Below are positions 8,569 to 16,639 of a stretch of DNA of 64,000 nt, one piece after another; positions within the stretch are counted from its first letter, which is position 1, and every line of letters starts with the position of its first letter. The DNA lies in assembly GCA_937944405.1 (NCBI GenBank), contig CALDYR010000041.1, positions 1-64,000 on the forward strand, read 5' to 3'. A program made the position numbers and the translations under genes. The notes under the pieces were generated by a model. The model did no database searches and was not told the DNA's origin. It saw only the letters and a list, made by a program, of their open reading frames with translations. This stretch comes from an uncultured Pirellulaceae bacterium. Its GTDB lineage: Bacteria > Planctomycetota > Planctomycetia > Pirellulales > Pirellulaceae.

Positions 8569-9801
8569 CTATCTCAATCGTGTTACGATCGCTGCTAGTG
8601 CATCGGTAAAGGCGTCGACTTCTTCGATTGAGTTGTAAAGATAAAAACTGGCACGGCAGCTAGCCTTGAGCCCCAAGACCTGATGCAGCGGCATCGCACA
8701 GTGGTGCCCCACGCGAATCGCAAAACCTTTCTGGTCCAGTAGGATCGAAATGTCTTGTGGGGCAACACCATCGACGACAAAACTGACAATTCCAGACCGG
8801 TGTTCGATCCCAGGCCCCAGAACCTTCAGTCCCTCGATCCCGGACAATCCCGTAATCAATCGCCCTGCCAGCAACCGTTCGTGGGTTGCTATTGCCGGCA
8901 ACGAAACGCTGTCAACGTATTCTATCGCGGCGCCCAATCCAATCGCTTCGACGATCGGCGGCGTACCGGCTTCGAATTTGGCCGGTAGTTCCCCGGGTGT
9001 AAAACCGTCGGTGGTGACTTGATCGATCATACTTCCACCGCCCAAAAACGGTGGCATCGCCTCCAATAGCGTTTGCCGTCCCCACAAAATACCGATCCCG
9101 GATGGCCCTAAAATTTTATGTCCGGAGAAAACGACAAAATCCGCACTCCAATCTTGCACGTCGGTCGGTTCATGGGGGACATGCTGCGCAGCATCGACCA
9201 AAGTCACTGCACCGGCCTCGGCGGCCAAATCGACAATTTCCTTGACGGGGAAAACCGTGCCCAAGACATTGGACACGGCCATGAAGGCGACCATTTTGGT
9301 CTGCGGTCCCAGCTTTGATTTGAAGTCATCTAAATCAAGCCGCCCATCGTCGGTGATACCGGCGAATACCACTTTAGCGCCCACCGCAGCGGCCACCTGT
9401 TGCCATGGAACGATATTGGAGTGATGCTCACAGATCGTCAATAAAACTTCATCGCCGGGCCCTAGGTTCGCGCGGCCCCAACTGTTGGCCACTAGGTTGA
9501 TCGCCATGGTCGTGCCGGCGGTAAAGATAACTTCGTTGTTGTGCGGCGCATTGATGAAGGCCTGAACGATTGTCCGCGCGTTTTCGTATTGATCGGACGC
9601 CTGTTCCGACAACCAGTGAATACCACGATGAACGTTGGCGTAGGTCCTCAAATAGCAGTCACTCATCACGTCGATGACCGATTGGGGATGCTGGGTCGAG
9701 GCCCCGTTGTCAAAGTAAACCAACTGTTTTTGGCGGTGGATTTGCTGGTTGAGGATCGGAAAGTCTCGCCGTAATACCGCGGCGTCAATTTTATTGCTCA
9801 T
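8569..9801 (-). CDS. sufS: Cysteine desulfurase, SufS type
   Basis: PLP enzyme that takes sulfur from L-cysteine as a persulfide for Fe-S cluster assembly. 410 aa, standard for group II desulfurases. Visible are the N-terminal YFDNGASTQHP, ICEHHSN, the PLP lysine in FSGHKILGPSG (~residue 230), and the catalytic cysteine in RVGHHCAMPLHQVLG near the C-terminus. The short lobe around the cysteine fits SufS rather than IscS. No sufB, C, D or U is adjacent here, unlike the usual suf operon. It ends 36 bp from the convergent btaB stop. Confidence 0.9.
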   Translation of the reverse strand: MSNKIDAAVLRRDFPILNQQIHRQKQLVYFDNGASTQHPQSVIDVMSDCYLRTYANVHRGIHWLSEQASDQYENARTIVQAFINAPHNNEVIFTAGTTMAINLVANSWGRANLGPGDEVLLTICEHHSNIVPWQQVAAAVGAKVVFAGITDDGRLDLDDFKSKLGPQTKMVAFMAVSNVLGTVFPVKEIVDLAAEAGAVTLVDAAQHVPHEPTDVQDWSADFVVFSGHKILGPSGIGILWGRQTLLEAMPPFLGGGSMIDQVTTDGFTPGELPAKFEAGTPPIVEAIGLGAAIEYVDSVSLPAIATHERLLAGRLITGLSGIEGLKVLGPGIEHRSGIVSFVVDGVAPQDISILLDQKGFAIRVGHHCAMPLHQVLGLKASCRASFYLYNSIEEVDAFTDALAAIVTRLR

Positions 9802-9840
9802 AGCGTCAAGTCTAACAGCGAGTCAATGTCTGGCAATGGC

Positions 9841-10800
9841 TCAGTTTGCCACACCGCCGGTTGCCGCGATGTCCTGCCAAGTCCCCCCCGACATTTGAGC
9901 CAGAGTTTTTTGAAGGGCTTGGGTGCCGCTTTTGCCGTCACCGTTTTTTTGGACGCGCTGGTACAAATTCGCCGCGAGCGTCAATCCGGGCAGGTCCAAT
10001 CCCATCTTATTTGCCCCTTCAATCGCGATCCCTAGATCTTTCACGAAATGGTCGACAAAGAAACCGGGGGCGAAATCTCCGGCGACGATACGCGGTCCCA
10101 AATGGCTCAACGCCCAGCTTCCCGCGGCTCCATTGCCGACCGATTTTAGCACCGAATTCAGGTCCAGCCCTGATTTCCGGGCGTACATCAGCGCTTCGCA
10201 GACTCCAACCATACCGGCGGCCACCAAAATTTGATTTACCATTTTGGTATGCTGTCCTGAACCAGCAGGCCCTTGATAGACAATCGTTTTTCCCATGGCC
10301 GCGAAACAGGGGGCCAGAGATTGGACGACGTTTTCATTGCCTCCGATCATGATCGAAAGTGAACCCGATTTAGCGCCGATGTCACCGCCTGAAACAGGCG
10401 CGTCGACCGCATCGATTCCGCGCGTTTGGGCCGCTTGGTCAATTTCAACGGCCAACCTAGGTTCGCTGGTGGTCATGTCAACGAACACCGAACCGGCGGC
10501 CGCGACGTTGATAATTCCGCCGTTCCCATTTTTCCCCAAAGCGATTTCGCGCACGTCAGAAGGCATGGAGACGATGGAGAAAATAACATCGCTTCGCCGC
10601 GCGACCTCCTCAGGAGAGTCCACCCATTGAGCGCCATGGTCCAATAAAGCTCGGGCTTTCGATTTCGTGCGGGTGGTCAAAGTCACCGAGTAACCTGCGG
10701 CGATCATGTTCTGGCACATGCCGCTGCCCATTACTCCGGTTCCGATCCATCCAACACGTGTACGATCGGGAGTTTTTTTGCAGATCGGGGCAGCGTTCAT
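9841..10800 (-). CDS. NAD(P)-dependent beta-hydroxyacid dehydrogenase (3-hydroxyisobutyrate / tartronate semialdehyde reductase family)
   Basis: Oxidoreductase of the 3-hydroxyisobutyrate dehydrogenase family. The Rossmann start VGWIGTGVMGSGMCQNM, the substrate loop DAPVSGGDIGAKSGSL and the catalytic-lysine segment GSGQHTKMVNQ are all intact. I chose the ATG at 10800 (319 aa, the usual length) over the tracked 10896 start, because the first 32 residues overlap the previous gene and look unrelated. It begins 4 nt after that gene's stop and so is probably cotranscribed with floA. Substrate cannot be told from sequence; tartronate semialdehyde, 3-hydroxyisobutyrate and succinic semialdehyde are all possible. 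Confidence 0.85.
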   Translation of the reverse strand: MNAAPICKKTPDRTRVGWIGTGVMGSGMCQNMIAAGYSVTLTTRTKSKARALLDHGAQWVDSPEEVARRSDVIFSIVSMPSDVREIALGKNGNGGIINVAAAGSVFVDMTTSEPRLAVEIDQAAQTRGIDAVDAPVSGGDIGAKSGSLSIMIGGNENVVQSLAPCFAAMGKTIVYQGPAGSGQHTKMVNQILVAAGMVGVCEALMYARKSGLDLNSVLKSVGNGAAGSWALSHLGPRIVAGDFAPGFFVDHFVKDLGIAIEGANKMGLDLPGLTLAANLYQRVQKNGDGKSGTQALQKTLAQMSGGTWQDIAATGGVAN

Positions 10801-10804
10801 GGAG

Positions 10805-11368
10805 TCAGTCGTCAAAGTTTGGGCGTTTGAGAATTTCGGAGATAAGAATTGATTGGCGTACGGTTTGAGGTTGTTTGAACAAATCAAGCAGCCCAATCGC
10901 GAGATGGGATTTGTCAGGGCCTTCGGTTTCGACGCGATCGCTTTGAATCGACGCGACTTCCTTCAAACCGCCGATCTCGTGATCGAATTTGGTCATCGGT
11001 TGGTCCGGAGATCCCCCTGCCAATCCAATGTTCTGGTGAGCGCTGGTGGTGGTTTGGGCACGGTCCCTTTCGACCATGGCGTCCCGCGTGTGATCGGCGA
11101 TCGCCCCGCGCTTTTGTGATCGCTGATTCGTGGGATTGGAAACGGGTGGCGCCTGTGGGGGGGCGGTTGGCCTCTTTTGGCCGGCCTCAAGTGATCGCGG
11201 TAATTCTCGGTATGGGTCAACTGGTTCCGGTTGCTGCGACGCGTCAGACGGGCTGGCAACACGTGGGGGGACCAATTTCGGAGGCGGTTGAATCGGAGCA
11301 GATTGGCCCGGGTTTTGTTTTCGGCGTTCCGCGGCGCGGCGGAGGAAGTCTTCGATATCTCTGGCCAT
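10805..11368 (-). CDS. Pro/Gln-rich protein encoded next to floA, function unknown
   Basis: 187 aa, soluble, with no signal peptide. Residues ~1-20 form a charged helix (MARDIEDFLRRAAERRK). Residues ~22-90 are disordered and rich in Pro, Gln and Ser. The last 30 residues (AIGLLDLFKQPQTVRQSILISEILKRPNF) look like a short folded helical motif and are probably the conserved part. It starts 5 nt after the floA stop, so the two are surely cotranscribed. A role as a FloA partner or scaffold is inference from this linkage. Confidence 0.75.
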   Translation of the reverse strand: MARDIEDFLRRAAERRKQNPGQSAPIQPPPKLVPPRVASPSDASQQPEPVDPYRELPRSLEAGQKRPTAPPQAPPVSNPTNQRSQKRGAIADHTRDAMVERDRAQTTTSAHQNIGLAGGSPDQPMTKFDHEIGGLKEVASIQSDRVETEGPDKSHLAIGLLDLFKQPQTVRQSILISEILKRPNFDD

Positions 11369-11373
11369 GACGA

Positions 11374-12420
11374 CTAATTTCCTGTGCCTGCTTGAGAAAT
11401 TGATTTCCGCATGTCGGTGTCGGCTTGGATGTTCCGCATCTTGTAATAGTCTAAGATGCCAAGTTTCCCCGATCGGAAACTATCGGCCATCGCAGCGGGA
11501 ACTTCAGCTTCGGACTGCACTAATTTGGCGCGACTCTCTTCGATTGTGGCTAAATTTTCTTGCTCTTGGGCCACCGCCATCGCACGACGGCCTTCGGCCC
11601 GGGCCCGGGCGACGCGCGTGTCGGCTTCGGCTTGGTCGGCTTTTAACCGCGCCCCGATATTCTCACCCACGTCGATGTCAGCGATGTCGATCGACACGAT
11701 CTCAAAGGCCGTTTGTGAATCCAGTCGCCGCGCCAACACGGCTTTTGAAATCATATCGGGATTTTCCAGCACAACGTTGTGTTTTTCCGCAGAACCAATC
11801 GCACTGACGATGCCTTCACCGACCCGCGCGATAATGGTTTCTTCGGTCGCACCACCGATCAATTGCTGTAAGTTGGACCGGACCGTCACACGAGCCCGGA
11901 CTTTTAGTTGGATCCCATCTTTGGCCACCGCGTCGAGTGACCGGCGAGCCGAACCACGCGCCGGGCAATCAATGACGCGCGGATAAACGCTGGTTTGGAC
12001 CGCTTCGAGTACATTTCGTCCGGCCAGATCGATTGCGGTCGCTTCACGGAAAGATAGTTTGATCGTTTTTGCTTTATTGGCCGCAATCAGAGCACGCACA
12101 ACGGTTTCAACATTTCCACCGGCCAGATAATGAGCCTCCAACGCCTTGGTGCTCATTTCGGGGTCGTTCAGCCCTGCCTGAACGGCCATGATTTTGCTGG
12201 GCACGATGACGCTGGCTTTGACCTTTCGAAAGGACATGCCGATCAGTTCGCCAAGCGAAACTTTCGCCTTGGTGAAAAAGGCTTGGATCCACCATCGAAA
12301 AAACGATAAGAAAACGATGCCGATAACTAACAGAACAAGCAACAACACGCCGGCGACGATGATGCCGGCCAAAGCGGCGGGCGATATGTCTTGTGCAAGT
12401 AAAGTGAAATTCAGTCTCAT
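11374..12420 (-). CDS. floA: Flotillin-like protein FloA
   Basis: Membrane scaffold of the UPF0365/YqfA family, which organises lipid microdomains and membrane fluidity. From the ATG at 12420 it has 348 aa. It shows a short N-terminal segment, a membrane hairpin ([27 protein letters not shown], ~12-38), the SPFH-like region, and the EA-rich coiled coil ([20 protein letters not shown]) that drives oligomerisation. The tracked start at 12453 is a TTG adding 11 residues; the ATG fits the family better. An NfeD-type partner, common beside floA elsewhere, is not next to it here. Confidence 0.92.
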   Translation of the reverse strand: MRLNFTLLAQDISPAALAGIIVAGVLLLVLLVIGIVFLSFFRWWIQAFFTKAKVSLGELIGMSFRKVKASVIVPSKIMAVQAGLNDPEMSTKALEAHYLAGGNVETVVRALIAANKAKTIKLSFREATAIDLAGRNVLEAVQTSVYPRVIDCPARGSARRSLDAVAKDGIQLKVRARVTVRSNLQQLIGGATEETIIARVGEGIVSAIGSAEKHNVVLENPDMISKAVLARRLDSQTAFEIVSIDIADIDVGENIGARLKADQAEADTRVARARAEGRRAMAVAQEQENLATIEESRAKLVQSEAEVPAAMADSFRSGKLGILDYYKMRNIQADTDMRKSISQAGTGN

Positions 12421-12612
12421 AATCGTCTCGTTCAAGTTGGTTGTATAGGCCAAATTCGGTCTGCTTTGGCGCTATCGAATAACTGTATCATATCGGAATT
12501 CTAACCGCTTGTACGACCGATCCATCACCATAGCGTCAAAATCACAGATGCGGTGGAAAACGCCGCAGCGCTAAACGTGCGCCGCATCCCCAAAAAATCA
12601 ATGCGACACAAC

Positions 12613-13518
12613 CTATTCTCTAATCGCAAAGGTCGCTTCGGTGAATGAATGGATCGTTTGGTCAATCTTTTGCGGACCTACAGTGACCTCTATGACCATT
12701 TCTTGATCGATGTTGACTTTGTGGGTGTGACCTTTTACCGAATCGAACAATATTCTCCCTTTACTGTTTTGGCTGGTTATTTCGAATTTGATCGGCAAAC
12801 CCTCCTGCGATTCGAATTGCAGCTCTATCGCGATGTCGATTAAATCAAGATCTTCACCGTCTATTTTCTCTGAACCGGCATAGGTATATGTCGAATTGAT
12901 TTTCATACTTCCCATTCCACCGGGCATTACCGACGTTGACTCTTGATTCCAGCTTTCGCCGACGGCGACGGGTTTGTCCGGAAACACCGGCGAAGCGTTT
13001 TTGATCAATTGAGACAGCGATTCCTTGGACATCATCGGGTTGCTGGCGGCAATTTCATCGGGCATATCCACCGAAAGGACCTTCCCCTGAAGGTTCATGG
13101 TTTGCGAAAACTTTTTGCCAACGAATTGCGTTACAGCTTCCGCGACGTTGGCGGCAGTCCCTTCAAGTTCTTCGGGGGATTGGGTGTCGATATCGAATTT
13201 GCCTTGAGGGCTGTCCATGGAAATCGTCATCCGCTGAATTTCACTGCTGACCGTTGCGATTCCCGCGTCGTCAATTTTGTCGACTTGCCAAAGCATGAAG
13301 TTGGTCGAAACCATCTCGCTGCCCAGTTCCTGGCCGGCAACGTTTTGTTTCATGTCCATCGTTTGCTTCATCACCACGTCGATGGTGCGACCGACCGGCA
13401 ATTGCCACGCCAAATTGGTGGAGTTGGTTTGCCCCCAAGAATTGTTGGACAATGTCAGGGTTGCCGTCAAAGCCCACATCATCAGACGGGGCATTATGAA
13501 ACGGGCGATATAAGTCAT
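12613..13518 (-). CDS. Exported protein of unknown function (DUF6263-like)
   Basis: 301 aa with a signal peptide (RLMMWALTATLTLSNNSWGQ, cleavage near residue 30). The mature part is beta-rich, with alternating polar and hydrophobic strands and methionine-rich repeats (VVMKQTMDMKQNVAG), and no membrane segment follows. The pattern of a lipid- or solute-binding beta protein, with phrases such as VAVGESWNQES and NSTYTYAGSEKIDG, is reminiscent of DUF6263 and similar exported families; I assign no function. It stands alone between floA and the oxidoreductase. Confidence 0.7.
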   Translation of the reverse strand: MTYIARFIMPRLMMWALTATLTLSNNSWGQTNSTNLAWQLPVGRTIDVVMKQTMDMKQNVAGQELGSEMVSTNFMLWQVDKIDDAGIATVSSEIQRMTISMDSPQGKFDIDTQSPEELEGTAANVAEAVTQFVGKKFSQTMNLQGKVLSVDMPDEIAASNPMMSKESLSQLIKNASPVFPDKPVAVGESWNQESTSVMPGGMGSMKINSTYTYAGSEKIDGEDLDLIDIAIELQFESQEGLPIKFEITSQNSKGRILFDSVKGHTHKVNIDQEMVIEVTVGPQKIDQTIHSFTEATFAIRE

Positions 13519-13644
13519 CGAAAGTACCTCGGTTCGGGGGCGCGTAAGACAGACAACGGCATCGACCCTTTCTCAATACATTGTTGTATTAAGTCGACAA
13601 GGCAAACGACGTCAACGATTCTGGATTAGGTGTACTCTGTGTTT

Positions 13645-14841
13645 TTACCGCCGCGATGTGGCGTGTTTTAGCGGCAGCCACGCTCCGTTGTCCGCACTGC
13701 TGGCGACGCTTTGCTGGATGAAGTACATCCCTTCAACGCCGTCGTAAATGTTGGGGTAAAGCGTATCGGTGGTTTCGAACGTTTTGCCAGATATCCTTAA
13801 GCACATATTATCGTATGCGGCGCGGTAGATGTTCGCAAACGCTTCGAAAAACGCTTCGGGGTGCCCGGCCGGTAGACGACATGAATCGGCTGCGATTTGG
13901 GACATGAACGGTGCGTTAGGGTCGCGGGTGTGGAGTTGATGGGCATTGCCATTTCGGCGTACCCACAGTTCGTTCGGATTTTCTTGCCGCCATGACAGGG
14001 ATCCTTTGGTGCCGTCAACCTCGATTGCAACGTCGTTTTCTCGGCCGTGGGTAATCTGGGATGCCGTCACGGTGCCCAGTGCTCCGTTTTCATAAGTGAT
14101 CACGGCGTGGCCATAATCGTCTAACTGCCGACCACCGACGAAAGTTTTGAGATGACAACTGATTTTTTCGGGGAGTTGACCGGTAATGAAGCGCCCCAAA
14201 TTATAAGCGTGCGTGGCGATGTCGCCAAAACAGCCCGCGGCGCCGCTGCGTTTGGGGTCCGTTCGCCAAGCGGCTTGTTTTTGGTCGCTGTCTTCTAATT
14301 TCTCAACCAACCAACCTTGGATGTAATTAACCCGAACCGCCATGATTTCACCCAGTTCACCCGAGGTTACCATTTGACGGGCTTGGCGAACCAACGGGTA
14401 TCCGGTGTAGTTATGCGTGACGGCAAACACGACATCGGATTTCTCGACGGCCTCAAGTAGCGCTTCGGCCTGCGGCATGTCCAAGGTGAGCGGTTTATCA
14501 CAAATGACATTAAAACCGGCTTCGACGGCAGCTTTGGCAATTTCAAAGTGCGTAAAATTCGGCGTCGCGATCGAGATGAAGTCGATACGTTCATCCTCCG
14601 GCAAGGCGAGCTCTTTTTCGATAAGTTCTTGATAGGAACCGTAGGCTCGGTCGGGAGAAATCGCGTAATCTTCAGCAGACTCTTTCGCGCGAACGGGGTC
14701 TGATGAAAGCGCACCGGCAACCAATTGAGCGCGATTGTCCAAAACAGCAGCGGTCGCATGAACGCGCCCGATAAATGAGCCTCGGCCACCGCCAACCAGC
14801 GCCATGCGGAGTTTACGATTCAGGGGTTCATTGGTGGGCAT
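13645..14841 (-). CDS. Gfo/Idh/MocA-family oxidoreductase
   Basis: 398 aa. The N-terminal Rossmann fold (MALVGGGRGSFIGRVHATA, ~13-31) binds NAD(P). The family motif appears as CDKPLTLD (canonical EKP), followed by an alpha/beta domain with WRTDPKRSGAAGCFGDIATHAYNLGRFI, typical of the sugar-modifying subfamily whose His closes the active site. Family members oxidise or epimerise sugars or inositols; planctomycetes have many copies. Substrate unknown, and no sugar isomerase, sulfatase or transporter sits beside it. Confidence 0.88.
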   Translation of the reverse strand: MPTNEPLNRKLRMALVGGGRGSFIGRVHATAAVLDNRAQLVAGALSSDPVRAKESAEDYAISPDRAYGSYQELIEKELALPEDERIDFISIATPNFTHFEIAKAAVEAGFNVICDKPLTLDMPQAEALLEAVEKSDVVFAVTHNYTGYPLVRQARQMVTSGELGEIMAVRVNYIQGWLVEKLEDSDQKQAAWRTDPKRSGAAGCFGDIATHAYNLGRFITGQLPEKISCHLKTFVGGRQLDDYGHAVITYENGALGTVTASQITHGRENDVAIEVDGTKGSLSWRQENPNELWVRRNGNAHQLHTRDPNAPFMSQIAADSCRLPAGHPEAFFEAFANIYRAAYDNMCLRISGKTFETTDTLYPNIYDGVEGMYFIQQSVASSADNGAWLPLKHATSRR

Positions 14842-15422
14842 GTGCGTCCTTTAGATATTCAATAGAAACGTAGGGTTGTATCAATCCCCCATCATATCAA
14901 AAGTCTTGGCCCAACTGCACCATTGAAAATCTTTTCCTAGCGGCAAATCTTGGCCCCCTCGTATCGACAGAACGTTATTATCCCCAATGCGGATCGCCAT
15001 CACGTAGGCTGTGCCAGGGCCCCACGCCGCAAGTGGCGAAACGTCGCCCAGAGAACACCAGCGCCGAGAATGTCCACTTAGAAACGCGCGAAAAAACACT
15101 TTGAGGATTGGGGCGGCGCCCAGTTTGTGCCCAATTTTTTTAGATGATTACCCGTTAGCTGATAGACGTGTGTTTTCGCGACCACAAACACGGACTTCTA
15201 TCGACGGGGTTAAACAAAAGAAAATCCTTGGTTTGAAAACTCCGGATTTATAAACCACGCGATCCTAAACGGTACCTTGCGGTGGACCGGCGTCTGTCGA
15301 GGCGGCGGGATTTTGGTGAGGAAGCTCAAATCGCACCTCCCCGAGATCACCTACCACCGTGAGCATCGATCGATGGCCCCAAGATCGTCCTATCAAGATC
15401 GCGCTGGCACCGATCTGTGAAA
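14842..15422. other. Intergenic region, no supported gene
   Basis: About 580 bp. The 72- to 80-aa ORFs here show no family signature on either strand, and I see no clear hairpin or repeat. Confidence 0.5.
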
Positions 15423-16289
15423 CTATTCTGCGGCGATCGTAGCCAGTTGCTTCAGCGCCTCCAGCAGCCCCAGCATTTCATCGCGCTGTATTTCTTCCCA
15501 TTGGTTGAGCTTATGTTTGATAATGACGACCTTGAATTCGTTGGCGACGTCCATCACATCCTCTGGGAGGTCTTTGAAGGATTCAAAGGGGCGGATTTGG
15601 TGGGGTTTTACAACCTCTTCCACTTCCTCGGGCGATTCGGTGGCAGCGCCGTCGGTCGAAGTCGACGCGGTGGTGGGTTCGCCTTCGTCCCCAAAATCTG
15701 GACCTTCGTGGACGGGCCCTTCAATGTAGTCGCTGTCGCCGCGGTTGGCTTCGGGTTTCTCGGAAAGGGCTAATGACTGCGTTTCTTCGGCCATCTCAAG
15801 GGTAACAATTTCACTGTCCTGCGGCTTATCGTCGGCGACCTTCCCCAAAGTCTCCCAGCGCTGATGACGCATACGCGAGATGGACCACTTGTTTTGAATC
15901 GCACCTTCGAGCCACATCTCGGCATCGTCCCAATCCAGCGCGGCGTAGAAATGGCTCCAGTACAAACCTTCATATTCTTTAAACACATGCCCAAACCGTT
16001 CACTCGTCCTTCGCAAACGCCCCACGTGTTGCGAAGATACGCCGCCGACCAATTGAGCCCATGCGTCATCGGAGTACTCCGCCGCAGTGGCTTCCATATC
16101 AATCAGTGCGTTTCGCCACCTACAAATAATGACTCCTTTGTCCCAGTTCGTGGTGCTGATTAATTGGTTCCACTGCCCGATAAACGGCTGCGATTGCTCT
16201 TGTGTCTTCTCCGACACGAAAGCGGTATCGGTGGAGGTATCAACAGTTGATTGAGGTGTGGCAGTCGTTTCGTTGGGCATCGATTTCAT
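15423..16289 (-). CDS. Conserved-looking hypothetical protein with acidic linker
   Basis: 288 aa, no signal peptide or membrane segment. Residues ~35-150 form an aromatic-rich helical domain (NWDKGVIICRWRNALIDME, YSDDAWAQLVGGVSSQHVGRLRR, WSHFYAALDWDDAEMWLEGAI). The central helix pair SDDAWAQLVGGVSSQHVGRLRRTSERFG could be a helix-turn-helix. An acidic, Ser/Thr/Glu-rich linker (~190-240) leads to a second helical domain (FKDLPEDVMDVANEFKVVIIKHK). A DNA-binding role is possible but unproven. Confidence 0.65.
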   Translation of the reverse strand: MKSMPNETTATPQSTVDTSTDTAFVSEKTQEQSQPFIGQWNQLISTTNWDKGVIICRWRNALIDMEATAAEYSDDAWAQLVGGVSSQHVGRLRRTSERFGHVFKEYEGLYWSHFYAALDWDDAEMWLEGAIQNKWSISRMRHQRWETLGKVADDKPQDSEIVTLEMAEETQSLALSEKPEANRGDSDYIEGPVHEGPDFGDEGEPTTASTSTDGAATESPEEVEEVVKPHQIRPFESFKDLPEDVMDVANEFKVVIIKHKLNQWEEIQRDEMLGLLEALKQLATIAAE

Positions 16290-16423
16290 TCCTTTGGTTA
16301 TTTCAAAAGCGCGTCGCTGTTGCCGTTAACAGCCGCCTCGCGGTGGTGGCTGAGACTTGGGGAAAGGGTACCCAAGGCCTGTTTGACGGAAACCCGAAAT
16401 GAGTTTTTTTGCCTTCAAATAAA

Positions 16424-16453
16424 ACGAACCGGCACCTAAAAGGTCCGGTTCGT
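16424..16453. terminator. Hairpin, probable terminator downstream of the protease gene
   Basis: ACGAACCGG / CCGGTTCGT (9 bp) extended by an inner ACC/GGT pair after a 1-nt bulge. Read on the minus strand it is followed by TTTATTTG and then a run of seven A/T positions, so it may end transcription from the protease about 190 bp upstream. The T-run is imperfect. Confidence 0.5.
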
Positions 16454-16639
16454 TGGAAAGGATTGAGTTTAGCGACAATCGCAGCGGTTTTAAAAAAACG
16501 AACGCTGAGCATTCGCTGCCGGTAGGCGTATGCACTGCCGGTGGAAAACATGTTTGTTAAGCCGAAGTTATCAAACACGCCCTTGGCGATAACCGCCGGC
16601 AGGCAGTGAGCGCTGACAGCAATTAGCCGCTTGCAGCAG

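Noticed and set aside
16330-16400. Possible further copy of the dispersed element (GCCTGTTTGACGGAAACCC)
   Set aside because: Only a short stretch resembles the right arm; the left half is missing.
16500-16639. Imperfect inverted repeats around CACTGCCGG / CCGGCAGGCAGTG after the protease gene
   Set aside because: Several mismatches and no T-run; too weak to call.
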